Numbered from the stretch's first letter, positions 37,291 to 49,770 are shown. The stretch: 64,000 nt of DNA from Lateolabrax maculatus (GCA_031216445.1 CM062208.1:4678001-4742000); one strand, 5' to 3'. Numbers and translations: made by a program. The notes: generated from the letters alone by a model not told the origin.

Positions 37291-38684
37291 TGGCCGTCCT
37301 GTGCAGATCTATGACTGCTTGTCCACTTGGTCTGAGTCACTACACTCTTTGATAGATTTGACCTACTGCTTCACAGCCGCCCTGCAACCCAAACCCGACA
37401 CTGACCCCACTATCCAGCAATGAAATGTGATCCTCCACCTGTGGTTGGGTGAAAGGTTGCGTTTGGGACGGCAGGAGGGTGAACAGATAAGCAGACAGGG
37501 TGGGCACACTAGATTAATACCATGGTACATGAATTTTTTGGACATCTCCTAAAAAAGCTCTAATCCTGATCAGATAAGAGCACAGCTGCTGTCCGGCCGA
37601 CCTCGCCGCTGCTCTTAGTAGCCACAGTATCCAACCCTTACTCACGCAAAGTACAGCGAGTGCTCATTTGCTGTAAAACTGTTTTCACTGAGCAGATCTC
37701 TTATATCTGAGTGAATCCGATTCAACTCTGCTACTGTACCACTGTAAGCTTGGGGAGTGGCAAAGCCAAAGCAAACACTAATGCAGAGCAGCTGGCTGGG
37801 AGGGAATTTTAATCTTAAAGTATGGTTTGAAAATAGAATAATAATCCAGATACCGCCAAAACTGAGGAGGCCAGCAGCGAAGAATGCCGGCCACCATATA
37901 ATGCCAATCTATAGCTACAAATAGTTTCAAATAGTTCCCAAAAACATTCATTAATTCAAAACTCAGCTAATTTTACAAATTAACAATATGTGTGTTTACT
38001 TTTAAATGCAAAAGACTAAGCAGCCAGAGCATCAAAGCCTCATGAGATCAATTAAATAAGTGCAAAAGAGACAGAAAACATCATTACATTACGACAGAGG
38101 TTGGTCCTCTTGCTACGGCTCGGCGATCATTCAGTATTATTGTGTATTGATCATGTCGTTGATTTAAATTAAAATGATCACAATGAGTTACTGAGGTTTT
38201 TCTTTTACACATAGACCACAGTTTACTGTATTGAACAAAAGTTTGTGTTGACAACAGTCTCATTACAAGGTCCATTTAATAGCTGTTATGTAGTATGAGC
38301 TTTCGATCATATCACATGGTCTTCATCAGCAGACGTTGTTTCTTTGTGTGTGTATTTTATCATATTTGCTGATGAAGATCATGTGAATGGAAATGGACAA
38401 AACATCAAAAATGTACTAACGAACCATACTTGAATAAATGTAACTTTCCACGATTGTGTTTGCCATATTGTCATAAATCTAAAAATTGACACCAGGAAAA
38501 TATTAATTTTAATGCTACACTGCTCAGCCTTGTACTTTATCTCACTGTAAAGCCGGGGTTAGTAAGAATTGTGCACCGCAGGCCATCCATGCAGCCCCCC
38601 ACCCCCCCCACTCCGCGCCCAGGTGAGGTACTTACATGTAGCTTAAGTGGTGACCCAGTGTGTTAGCTCCAGCACCCTGCCCCT

Positions 38685-41600
38685 CTACCTCAAATAATCC
38701 CTCTCACTGCCATAATCCATTAAGGAGCCCGCCACATCAGTAAAGTCCTCCAGGACCAGGCTGGTGGAGTCCTCACCAGAGGGCAGCTCCGGGTCTGACG
38801 CCCAGGGGTGCTGATAACGGTCATGCTGGGGGGCCTGGGGTTCCTCCAGGGTGTTCTTCCTTGGTCCCTGCAGGTGGGGCTGAGACTGGGCCGGCTCGAA
38901 GCTCTGGTAGGTCGGTGCCGGGTCTTCCACCTGCTGTTCAGTTTGCTGCTCCTTGCCGAGGCCGCCGCCGTCGCTGCCGCTGCCGCCCTCGCTGCCCTGC
39001 GAGGAGGGGGCCAGCACGTGGTAGAGGCTGGGCAGGCGGATGTCCAACAGCACGCCGCTCTTGATGTAGAGCTTGTTGTTGAGGTTGTAGAGCTTCTCGG
39101 CGATGTCGTAGCCCAGCATGACGGAGAGGAGACGGGCGATGTAGCGATCCTTTGATATCAGCAAATAGAGGCGGCGGCGACGCCATGAGATGAAGCGGGA
39201 GTCTTCCTCAGCTGTCAGGGTCACCTGGGGAGTATGGAAGAAACACCTGAGTGACAAAGTGTTAAAGGTACCCTGTGGAGCTTTTGACCACGAGGAACAG
39301 TGTGGAGCAATGTTTTTGTGAGTGGGCCACCATTTGTTTGTATCGTGCCTATGCACGTGCGTCCTCGTGTGTAGGCCTCGCGTAGGTGACGTGGCCTCGA
39401 GTAGCAAAAGTGTCAACAAAGGCAGCTAGACTGAGAGCTAGTTAACATGGAAGTAAACACTGTGAGATTTTAAATACTTTAAAAATCTGCTTTACAAATG
39501 TGAGAGAAGAAAAAGCATTTGTTAGACATCAGGGATACACACAACGCGTTTTAGAGTGTAAATACAACGTTTGTTTTTTTGAGAACTCTCATCGTTTCTT
39601 TTCTATTTTAAAGTCATTTGTCAATAATGTGATGTTAAAAGAATAGTTCCACACTTTGGGAAATCCACTTATTTGCTTTTGGGTTTCAGAAAGAAATACA
39701 ATAGCTGAACACATCACTTCGGGTTTTGGGAAATTATAACGGACATTTTTCACTATTTTCTGACATTTTTTTGTTAATCCAGCAAATAAACAACAGATTG
39801 ATTGATAATGAAAATAATCTTTAGTTGCAGCCCTACTTCTGTTCCTGCACCTCATTAATCCAATACCCGGCCTCCCCGTCTGAAACCCGTTCGGCCTGGA
39901 GACACACCCTGGAAGTCCAACGTGACCTCCAGGCCTTGTTTCTACTTTAAATAAACTAAACAAGCAACAGGATATGTGAAAGACAAGAGGACAACTGCTT
40001 TCACCTGTTCGGCTTATCAGTCAGATGCTGAGTCCGATAGAAGGCAACAAAAGACAACCTGATACCGACGTCTAGTTTCTTGTTCCAAATCCTTCAATGA
40101 CAGCACTTCAAGTTAAAGTAAAATTTTACTGCCTTACTCGGGACTTCGAGCCTAACATCCATTTATTGATTTTACTTTGTGAAAACACAGAAACTGCATC
40201 AAATTGACTGCATGTGGAGTCCTGTACCTGGAACTTTCCCTCCTCGTTTGGTCTGAGAGACTCCCACTCTGGAGAGTCAAGGAACTGGTGGCGGTGGATG
40301 TAATGCAGGAACTGGCCCTCCAAAGATACATTGATCCTAAAAAAGAAAGAGAGAGTAAGATACAAGGTTAAAAAGAGACACAGGGATTAAGAGGTGACAA
40401 TGAGAGCAGAGAGACAGCTGGAGGTCACTTTGCAGGACCAGTCCAAGTAAATATTAGAGTAGAGTTCCTCAGACAATACATGTATACAGACATCAAGACA
40501 TTCCTCCCTCAGAAAAAAGCTTTATTTAAAAAAATAACTTCCTCAGAGTGAAATAACCCAGCACACTAAACAAAGCCTTCATTTGATTACATAAAAAAAG
40601 TTTCTGTTTTATCCTTATTTCCATGTGAGTCGAATGTTGTCATATCAGAGCTGCAAACGATCTGTTTCATGTCAATCACCTGACATCTAGAAAGAAAGAA
40701 ATGGAAGTCTCCTCTAGGAAGTAACCTTAAAAGACCTATTCTCTGGCACTTACAAATGATAACACAAAGACATTTAGTTAAAAGTCTAATTACAAGTCAC
40801 TACAAACTGACACTATGAGCTAAAATACAGAAAAAAGGTGAGTCTAAACAACACTGGTATTCTGTAGTCAGATAAATGCATATTAGAGTGTTTGTTCACT
40901 GCAGAGTATCTTTGTAGCAGTTTAAAACTACCAGAAAGTCTTTATTTAGACTGGTCATAACAATGGGTGTTCAGTAACAGCTATTTTGCTGTGTACTGTA
41001 GTATTAATTTCCCTGTATGGCACTTACACTGCCAGGGGTAGGGATCTCCACTGGGGAGCCCCATGCTAAAAATGTCCCAGTACATCTTGTAGTGTACTTT
41101 GTGGCACATACACTATATGACCAAAAGTATGTGGACACCACTGTCTTTTGGTGTGGGGCTGCTTTCTGGTTTTGGCCCCCTTGTTCCATTTAAGGGAAAT
41201 CTTAATGCTACAGCATGTAATGACGTGTCAGACTATGGTGTGCTTCCAGCTTTGTGGTAACCCTCCCTTTTTTAATGAACTCGTGCAAAAAGCCAGGTCC
41301 ATAGAGAAATGGTTTTCTGGAAGAACTTGTGAACTTGACTGTTCTGTCCAGAGACCTGACCTCAACCCCATCCAAACCCTCTGGGATGAACTGGAACATC
41401 AACTGCGAGCCGGACTTTGTCGCCCAACAAGGTCAGTGGCCGGCCCCGTTAATGCTCTTGTGGCTGAATGGGAGCAAATCGCTGCAGCCAGGCTCCAAAA
41501 TCTGTTAAAAAGTCTGATAAAGGTGGAACTAATTTAAACGACTTTCTATACTGCTGGGTAGCTTAATTTATAATAATGCATCATCACTTATCAGTTGATT

Positions 41601-44107
41601 TATATTTAGTATTAAGAATCTGAACCTGCAAAGTAACTAAAGCTATCAGATAAATGTAGTGGAGTGAAAAGTAGAAAAATTAAGTAGCAGAAAATGGAAA
41701 TATACATATGAAGTACAAGTAGCTTAAAATTGTACTTTTGAGTAAATGTACATAGTAACAATCCCCATTAATTGAAATTTCATATGTAACACACTGAAAA
41801 TGGATGTTGATTACAAAACAGTAATGTAAGTCTTCGGATCTGAAAAATCTATCTACAGTCTGCCAGAGAGTTAAATAAGGGAATAACAAATAAATAAATA
41901 AAATAACAAACACATCCAACAAGCCGACACTTTAGAACTGTGGGATAAAAAATCATCATGAGCTTTTTGGTTGTTTGTTTTTCCAAATTTGGCTCGTACA
42001 CTGAGCTGTCATTAGTGTGGCCAACATTTAGGTTAAGGTAAGAGGAGCGGTCAGCCTCCACTCCTGTCCCAAGTACAAAGATATCATTTAACCAGCTGGC
42101 AGTGAGCAGAGGGACGGCACAGCGGTGAGTCACAGACCAAAATACTCTGTTTACAACATTTCTCTTATGTGGGCTCTGGACTGTGGAATCTAATGCAGCT
42201 CTTCTTTGAGGATGTTTGGATGAAGAGGACATGTTTCCTGTGACGGTTACACGCTGCCAACAGCATGAAAGAGTCAGAAATAGTTCAGCGATAGTCATTT
42301 AAAACAGGAGATTTCTTTAAAACAACGAGTGTTAGTTTTTCTCTCACTACAAGAGGAACATAAACAAATAAATACTGCAGTATCAACCTGATACAAATGA
42401 ATGAACACCTTCTGTTTTGGTCTTAAATTAAACCTTCTTGGTCACAAAAACCTTATAAAAGGTGAACCCAGATACAGCGCAAGAGGTTGACACAATAACA
42501 TGAACATCTGTACAATAATGCAAACAAATGCAACAACAGCCTGGAAATACGTTCCACTTTGGGAAGTTTGTAGTATTCAGTTTTCATTGGAAAGGTTCTC
42601 AGATCAGCAGTTTAGTGCTACATTTCAGAAGGAAATAATGTACCTTTTGCTTCACTACATTTATCTGACAGCTACAGTTGGATTACATCCATACTTCGCA
42701 TACAAACATAAACTCCTATTACTAAAAGGATGCATTAAGAAAACTAAAGTATGTAAGTAAAATTTGTATTCCTTGACCATCTTACACATTCATAATAATC
42801 CAAAATATATAATATAAACACTCTCAAAGTGGTCAATCTTTAAAATGAATATTTTGACAATTTAGAGCAATTTAACACCAGCAGAAAACCCCCAATGGTT
42901 GAACTCTTCACATTGTTGCGGTGATGTAGAAGTGTACCGGGTGTGTCAGTACACTGTGACATCACTGTTGGGTGTGGCAGCTGTGGTCAATATTTTCATA
43001 TTAACAATTAGTCAAATGACTATGTGTAATGTGACGGAGGCTCAGTGATAAACTCACAGATAATTATCACCTGACTCTGCAGTTCCCCTCAGCTTTACGG
43101 AGCTTATAGCATCTTTCAGCTCGTTGTTTTGGTTTTTTTACAGCTCCTCATCTGAATATTTTCCAGACGCATCAACCAGCTGCTTTCAGCTAAAATAGCA
43201 TTTAAAATAGCGTTTGGCAGCTAAAGAGCCAGATATCTTTTCTCTGTAGTTGGTGGAGACCAAAAACAGAGCTAAAAAGCGAGTGACTATTTGACTTACA
43301 TTCATCGAGAGGCTACATACTAATGCTGCTCCGTGTCAGCTGGATGTGTAAATAAACAGCTGTTTGTTAACACGTTCGTCATATCAACATCAAAGGTGAT
43401 GATGAACGCTGTAGTGAACTGTGTTTACAGCTTGTTTCCTCTGCCTACAAATGGCAAAGCAGGTCTAAGAAAAACTTTCAATGTTTAACTTGTAATAAAA
43501 ACACTTTTACTCGAGTGTGTTGGTTGTATTCTGTGGAGACAGTTGGTGGTTTGCGTTATGTAGTACAGGTGTGTAGGTGTACACACACATGCTTACACGC
43601 ACACACTCCCCACCTCCCAGACAGCAGAAAGGAGAGCTGGTTGATGGGCGTCTTGCCCTCCACAGCGTACGTCTCTCCTGCCTTCAGCTCCACCACCTTG
43701 TTCTCAAAGGCGCCTGCGATCTCCTTGAACACCTGGACGGGCACGCCCAGCGGCAGGTAGACCGCCTGGTAGAGGGAGGTCAGCTCCTCACTACGTATGC
43801 CCTCCTGGTGCAGCCGGTACAGGAGGTGGCAGATCTGAGCCAAGCAGGCCAGCAGCAGGAGCAGGTTCCAGGTGAAGACGTCCAGGCCGCACATGGTCAT
43901 CCAGCCCCACAGCGTCAGGCACAGGAAGGCGGGGGTCAGGAAGCCGAAGATGAAGAGGCACCCGTAAGCCCCGCTGCCTCCCATGTAGCCCAGGAACAGG
44001 AAGGTGTTGCCCAAATGGTACATGGCTCCTTCTGTCTTGTTGGTCCAGCCATCGCAGAGAGGGCCAAAGAACAAGCTGTCCAGCAGAGTCGAGTTGTCTG
44101 TGTTCAT
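38685..44107 (-). CDS. popdc2: popeye domain-containing protein 2, cAMP-binding membrane protein
   Basis: On the minus strand, exons 44107-43614, 40336-40228 and 39224-38685 join in phase to give 380 residues (human POPDC2 is 364). A short extracellular N-terminus with N-glycosylation sequons (NST, NKT) is followed by three hydrophobic segments (about residues 30-100). The Popeye domain then spans about 110-270. Its cAMP-binding signatures are intact: DSPEWESL at about 185-192 and FQVTLTAE at about 199-206. Popdc proteins act in heart and muscle membranes, where they bind cAMP and tune ion channels and pacemaking. The C-terminal tail is low-complexity (Gly/Ser, Gln/Pro rich) and poorly conserved with human. 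The donor of the first exon is followed by a GT-rich stretch on the transcribed strand. Neighbours pla1a and cox17 confirm the orthology. Confidence 0.95.
39230..39560. repeat. possible interspersed repeat in popdc2 intron
   Basis: The phrases ggtaccctgtggagctttt and ggaagtaaacactgtgag resemble a repeat seen often in fish introns. The assignment rests on motif memory. Confidence 0.3.
39620..39840. repeat. repeat fragments: atagttccacactttggg type and GCTGCAACTAA-type end
   Basis: The left part (atagttccacactttgggaaat) and the right part (cactattttctgac, gataatgaaaataat, tagttgcagccc) match two abundant fish repeat families. The right part is a MITE end in forward orientation. Confidence 0.45.
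41109..41535 (+). mobile_element. internally deleted Tc1/mariner-type transposon relic
   Basis: A Tc1-type terminal repeat (ctatatgaccaaaagtatgt) at 41112-41131 is followed almost at once by the C-terminal half of a Tc1-like transposase. Recognisable pieces are KARSIEKWF, RPDLNPIQTLWDELEHQLRA and NALVAEWEQIAAARLQNL. The N-terminal half is missing, the middle is frameshifted, and the 3' terminal repeat is absent. The copy is dead. Confidence 0.85.
41640..41770. repeat. fish aagtactttactt-type repeat fragment, inverted
   Basis: The text aaatgtagtggagtgaaaagt, agaagcagaa-like stretches and ttttgagtaaatgta read as the reverse complement of the recurrent element. It is in a popdc2 intron. Confidence 0.4.
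43060..43500. repeat. probable fish interspersed repeat (ggcagctaaagagccaga type)
   Basis: The phrases gtttggcagctaaagagcc, tggtggagaccaaaaacagag and gtaaataaacagctg match a repeat that recurs across teleosts, from memory. No open frame. It lies in the first popdc2 intron. Confidence 0.45.
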
Positions 44108-46250
44108 GTTTGAGACTCACCAAATGACAAGAAGAGGGGCTTTTGATGCACAAAATCAAACAAAAAGTATTTTAAAAAAGCCTTCTTATCCAATGAAACT
44201 TGGTGCTATTTCTGGCCCATCAACTGTTAAAACTAGATGTTGTGTTTGACCAAAAATAAGCTGCTGATACTGAAAGCGTCCGACAAAAATGTCAGAAGTA
44301 AATATTTGTTCCCTTGTCGTGCAGTGGAAAATTCTTCAATGTGAAGGAGTTCTCACGGCTCTATTTGTTATAGAAACACAGCTGGAATGGGTTCTTCTTC
44401 TCTCATTATGCGTCCCTTCCTCTCGCCTCTGGCCTTTCACACCGTCGTTCCCTTCTGAGTCTCCTTGTCGTCTCTCTCGCCCTGCTTTTCGGTCTATTTC
44501 TCTCACCCACTGGCCTGCACTGTAGAGCCAACAGCTGGAAGAGAAGGGGTACGGGGAGGGAGGGGGGCGTTGATAGAGCCCTAGAAGGATAACCATGTTT
44601 GGAATTGAAACCCAAGGAGGAAAGAGTGGCGGACAGAAAGCAGGCCTGCTACTTAACATAACAGAAAGAGAGAGAGAGGCAGGAAACGGGAGGGAGGATA
44701 GGGACTATAACTAATATCTCTGAGAGACCGAATGTCACACACATTCAAGAAAAACAAGTTCCTCCAGAGATACAACTCAGTTCTTCCTTCACCCAAACTC
44801 TATGAGTCCAGTTTACGTTCAGGAGAGCAGCTCAGCCGGGGCATATTTAGAGACACTGAAATAAGTAGGATGACAGTGCAGGTCAGATTTCAGGTATAAA
44901 CACCCACCAACTCCACCGCCGCCTCATATCCGCCTGTCCTCTCAGCCAGGAGCACTCACAGCTCACAGGTCCAAGTCAATCCTTTAGAAATCTCTCTTCT
45001 CTGCCTTATTTTTTCTTTTTTTTTTATAGTAAAGACAATAAACATAATATAAAAGAATACATACGGTCAAAAAAAATAAAGACATACATGTAAATAAAGC
45101 AAAATTATTACTATCCATAAACTTGTATTTACATGAATAAGAACCGGTATTCTTCCAGAAACAATTGACGTTGGCAGATTTAATATTCAAGTAGGAAAAT
45201 AGATTTTTTGAGATGTGTGAGGTTGGTTCAATGAAGAGTAGGACACATTTTCTTTTGTTGTCAGTACAAATTACCTTAATTTAATGTGAGTTCATTTAAT
45301 TGTAACAAGCAGATGTTGATGTGAAGCAACCTGAAATTGCCATAAATGCAGCCTCATTAGGAACATATTCATATTTTGTCATTTACACACTGCACAGTAA
45401 ATTTGCATCATTGCATAAATCCTGTGCTGCCATCAGGGATTCACATTAGGCCTGTCCTGTCAAACTAGGTGATGCCTGAGTGCAAACATTTTCATTCTTT
45501 GGAAGTTACAGTATAAAGTGACTTACACATTGACTTGATGACTCAGTCTGAGTTTTACATCTTTGCACAAACTTCAAAAACACCTTATCTACAAAAAGCA
45601 AACCAAATGTGAAAACTTTACTTTGCAGGAACACTGTCAGAATTAAGTGCAACAAAGGGGACCAATTTGTAATATTAATAGTGAATCAGTCATGACCATG
45701 AACTGACACTCCTACAAATTAAGCCATTTCAGCAGTATGATTTAAACTCAAAGTTGTGAATAAGATTTTAAATAAACTTTTAGCCAAAAATTTATACATT
45801 TATAGTATTTGTAACTTAATTTCCAATTGCATTTCTGTGACATGTTCACACTTTAAGAGAAAACAGTGGGTCATGTGCTTATAGTGAAGGTCACAATGAA
45901 CTGGTGTGTACAGTGTACACACTTGGGGGAATATATGTAGCTACCTGGCGGAAAATGACTTCTTTAAACATGCCACTTTAAAAAAAAAAAAAGGAAATTA
46001 ATGTGTCAAACTAGCTTTCCACTGCCAGACACTTCAGTATGAGTGACACACTACAGAGGAAGAATGCAGATATGCCAAGTATTGACTTTGCAGGGGTGGG
46101 AGTTATTTTTAAGCCTAAGTGCATACCAGGGGCAGCAACTGTGGCACGCAATCGTTCAGAGAGAATGGACCTTCTTTACAGAAGGTTAAGATGAAAACAT
46201 TCTTAATAAAATGCATTTTTAGGATTCACCAAAATAATGACAAACTACTA
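44108..46250. other. popdc2 5' flank and spacer to cox17 3' end
   Basis: popdc2 and cox17 are both on the minus strand, so this holds the popdc2 promoter/5'UTR and the DNA downstream of cox17. A purine-rich stretch near 44500-44700 could be promoter-proximal. No exon was identified. Confidence 0.4.
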
Positions 46251-46254
46251 ACAA

Positions 46255-46455
46255 TCAGTATTATTGCATAGGACTTTATTTAAATTCAGACAGCTTTAGA
46301 ATTTCTCAAATGTGTAGACTTAAAAAACCCAACACAATCAAAGACAATGAATCCCTCACAGCATAAGTGCATCACCACATTTCCCTTCCAGTCAGGGTAT
46401 AAATAAGAGGGGGAAGTAGTGAATTTCCAGGGTCATCTACTTGCACAGAAACACA
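46255..46455 (-). other. cox17: probable cox17 3'UTR terminal exon
   Basis: On the minus strand an acceptor (ctttcctgcag) ends at 46456, and an AATAAA (46280-46275) follows about 175 bases later. The donor at 47601/47600 (gtgcgtg then gtaagtat), about 20 bases after the stop codon, would splice to it. Transcript data are needed to prove the join; both splice sites are strong by eye. Confidence 0.5.
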
Positions 46456-47620
46456 CTGCAGGAAAGGAAGACAAACACAAGTGTGAGCATTTCATATTTC
46501 TAACAGAAAACAAAGAGCATAAACCGCTAAGACTAAGCTCTCATTAGGTTGAGAAATTGTATTTTAAGATCAAAAGGTTCTTTGAACATAAACCTGTCAA
46601 GATTTGATATTAGGTTCATATTTCAGGCTATTGACTGAAGATTTCCCCTTTACAAGAGCAAGTGAACATAATGGCGACGACAGACAGGACACTTGATCTG
46701 CTGTAACTTGAACTGAGCCACATGGCTTCAGGCATGTTTCATGTGTAGTCATGCAAGAACAGAATCTACTCGCTCCTCCCTCCCCACCACACACACCCTC
46801 CCATCTCTGCGCCTCGTTACATGATGTTCGAGTCGGATACTGCAGTTAGTGCTCGACATTGGATGAAATCACGGAGCAATGGCTGAGACACAATTGACCC
46901 AGCAACAGGAAAGCGAACGACTGTCTCAATTACTGCAAATTTCTACGCTTCATTGAAATGAAGTTAGGCATTGGTTCACAGAGGGGGCAGATGCTCGTTT
47001 ACACACCAGAATGACTCAATTGAAGTAGGCATTAGGTTGTCAGGACACATTTGGAAGCGGCTCGTCAAATCAGCAGCATGTCCCTAGTACATGACATGTA
47101 AAGCTTTCCATTTCCAGTTTTAATTTAGTAGATAACCCATGAAATAAGGACCAAATACAAATTTTAAATAGGAGCTCTCAGAGGCAGTTTTGAACAAGCA
47201 CCTGTAATAGCAAACAAATTGCATCCTTTCATTTACTGGCCCATGCATCTACTGTCTGTTTTAAAAAGGGGCAGATTTGACCTACATGAGATCCAAAAAC
47301 CACCACTTCACTCTGACACACGAATAGAATCAACTAAGTTTCATTACGTGACAATAGATTTAAGACTGACGTGTAATCCACCACCAACACAACAGTTCTA
47401 ACCCAGATTTTCATTACTGATTTTACTTAATTAAAATTCATGCCAGAGCACTGTGTTCTAGCCTGGTAGTTCAGCTTGTACTCAGTGGATGAATCAGCAA
47501 CAGCTGAGGGATACAAACGACCCAACACAAGGAAATCAGTTGCAAAGCTAGTGGGACACTGAAAATTAAGTTACCTGTGATGTTTGGATTTGATACTTAC
47601 CACGCACACACAAAATGGAG

Positions 47621-47903
47621 TTAAACCTTGAATCCAAGCGCCCTCATGCAATCTTTGTGCGCGTTAATTAGGCCTGTGCAGTTCTCTTCTCCCTTCTCAA
47701 TGATGCTGGAGGAAACAAAACATGAGCCATCAATAAATATTTTCATTTGAACACAAGGAAGGTGTTAGTTTCTGGCCAGGTACTTACCAAGCGTCCCGGA
47801 CTTTCTTTGTCTCTGGACAAGCGCAGCATGGTTTCAGTGGCTTCTTCTGCTCCGCGACCTCAGTCGCAGCAGACTCCACGCTGGCAGCTGACAAGGTCGA
47901 CAT
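47621..47903 (-). CDS. cox17: cytochrome c oxidase copper chaperone COX17
   Basis: On the minus strand, coding parts 47903-47788 and 47705-47621 join as GCTTG/CATC to give a 66-residue protein (human 63). COX17 passes Cu(I) to SCO1 and COX11 in the mitochondrial intermembrane space for cytochrome c oxidase assembly. The copper site is Cys26-Cys27 in KPCCACPETK. The twin CX9C motif is complete: Cys29/Cys39 and Cys48/Cys58, which serve MIA40-dependent import. The N-terminus (residues 1-20) is alanine-rich and variable, as expected. The start is three bases after an acceptor, so the first exon is noncoding, and a second intron lies in the 3'UTR. popdc2 and pla1a lie downstream in the mammalian order. 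Confidence 0.96.
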
Positions 47904-48059
47904 CTTCTGGCTTATGTAGAAAGTTAGTCACTTAAAAACTGAGTCAGTTGTTGAATTGACTAGTTAGAAGATTAAACTCGTTAAATCATTAACTGGCAAA
48001 AAAGGCAAACAGTCTGATTCCAGCTTCAAGATGAAAATCTGCTTCTTTGACTTTCAAAG

Positions 48060-48425
48060 TCATTGTAGGGCTGCTATTAGGATTACTTCATTACTGATTA
48101 TTCAGCAAATTGTTGTGAACGAGCGTCATTCACAACACATTCAGTCTACTAACCACATTAGGTAAGAGGAAAGCAGCTAATCCTCAAAATTAAGATGGGA
48201 TGGAAGAATATTTAGCATTTTGTTTGAAAAATGACTAAGTGATTAAAGTGCCAAGATCAATTACAGATGCCGTAAATAATTGCAAGTTAAATATCTTTGA
48301 GTTTTTGGACTTTTGGTCAAACAAAAAAGGCCATTTTAAAATCTTTGGGTTTGGGGTACATTTGATTAGTCAAATTAATGAATTAATCGATAGATTAGCA
48401 GATAGAGTCATAAAGATGCAGAGCA
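48060..48425. repeat. GCTGCAACTAA-type MITE family fragments in cox17 5' intron
   Basis: Segment 48064-48115 (gtagggctgctattagg, actgattattcagcaaattg) and segment 48238-48425 (ttggacttttggtcaaac, aaatctttgggtttgg, gaattaatcgatagatt) resemble this family. They may be one broken copy. Confidence 0.4.
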
Positions 48426-48752
48426 ACTGGTTAGTGTTATGACACTGAAGGGGGCTGAACCAAGATGGACCCCCCCCCACACACACACACACGTGTCACT
48501 GACAGGGCGAGGATTTTAATCCTAAAACACTTGGGTCCTGGTGAAGTGAGAGTGAACGCCGCCATGTGCTTCCCTGTGTTGTGCTTCCGCGAGCAGTTTG
48601 GACGCTGACGCCAGTTAGCATCAGGTCGGCTAACGGCGGCTAACAGTGACGACGTCGCCGTTGCAGAATAAATGGCGCCACTAAATGAACAGAAAACATG
48701 GCGAGCCGTTTAAAGAACACTCGCAGCGGCTGAGCTTCGGTGTGTGACTAAC

Positions 48753-48830
48753 CTGTTGGTTTATTTGGAGGCGTGCGGCTCGAGCTGGCGGACGCTTCAC
48801 CTTCAGAGGAAGATCTACGGGAAGAGACGA
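48753..48830 (-). other. cox17: cox17 5' noncoding first exon
   Basis: On the minus strand, ccaaataaaccaacag is followed by gttagtcac (donor at 48752). It is the best donor upstream of the start-codon exon (acceptor at 47907) and lies in a GC-rich stretch. The 5' end is estimated. Confidence 0.5.
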
Positions 48831-48835
48831 GGCTC

Positions 48836-48866
48836 ACGTGTTCGGCTTTTATGCAAACTCACGTGA
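48836..48866. promoter_or_regulatory. cox17: two CACGTG E-boxes in the cox17 promoter
   Basis: ctcacgtgttc (48834-48844) and ctcacgtgatc (48860-48870) each hold a palindromic CACGTG, about 25 bases apart, just upstream of the first exon. Such motifs bind USF, MYC/MAX or TFE3/TFEB class factors. The sites are direct sequence; the factor is inference. Confidence 0.45.
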
Positions 48867-48899
48867 TCAGAAAGGGCAGCTGAGGCTTCTGGGATATGT

Positions 48900-49770
48900 A
48901 GTGTTCATGGATGTAGCGTTTCAAAAAGGCGGGAAGAGGAGGAAGCGTTAACGACAAATGGCGACATCAGAGCGTCTGTGGATGTACAGTGAGGTTGTTA
49001 AAGTCATATTGTGATTTTTTTAATTTTTAGACTCGACAAAATTGTGTTTTTTTTGTTGGGAAAGGTTTATTTTTGACCTTGAAATCAAACAAACAAAATG
49101 TTTTTTTTTTCATTTAACCTAGCTTCTTTAACTCTTTTAATGACGTTTTCTTATAAAGAAACATCAGATAATCTAAATTAGTTTTCACATTAATAGACAT
49201 TAAAAAAATACCCTGTTTTGTATAAGTTATATATAAGTTAAAATACAGTAACACTAGTGTAATTATTTTTTAAAAAGCTTGACATTACACAATACCACTA
49301 AACAATTGCAGTCAAACTAATAACTTAAGACAACATCATTTAAGAGACACCCTTTAAACATTAATATAAAAACATTAATAACAAAATGTAAACAATAAAA
49401 TGAACAGAAATTACTATTAAAGTGAAAAATATATATTAAGAGTTTATTATGAGTTAATTTTGTGTATTAAGACATGTTAAAGACTAAAACAGAGATTGTA
49501 TTCCTGTATGAAAAGGCAGCAAACTGGGCAGGAATTTACAGAATTTACATTTGTCAGTAAAACATTTAGCCATAAAAATATAAAAATTCACAATGTACTG
49601 TTTGAAGGAAATTAAATGAAATGACAAGATTTTAAAAGGTGATGCAACGGTCCGTCCGTGGCTCGTGACGCCACATGTTTTCTTTCTGGCTAGAAACCCT
49701 TGATTTGCATAAAATATGAGAGTATCAGCCCCGATGTTTCTGATGCATCTATTAATTCACACACATTTCT
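48900..49770. other. AT-rich spacer upstream of the candidate small gene
   Basis: Long A/T runs, no exon. A TATA-like TATAAAAA at 49776-49783 lies near its right end, 45 bases before the ATG pair at 49821. Confidence 0.4.

Larger units (their letters stand above)
34310..38684. other. intergenic region between the convergent genes pla1a and popdc2
   Basis: The two genes face each other, so this holds both 3' flanks, including the unplaced popdc2 3'UTR. Contents seen are a hAT-type MITE (35482-35816), repeat fragments near 37120-37290, and AT-rich sequence. No coding exon is supported. Confidence 0.5.

Noticed and set aside
41109..41535. Domesticated transposase gene
   Set aside because: The frame is broken, lacks the N-terminal half and one end, so it is a dead Tc1 relic.
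43577..44113. 178-codon plus-strand frame
   Set aside because: It is the antisense shadow of popdc2 exon 1, which has the conserved Popeye protein on the minus strand.
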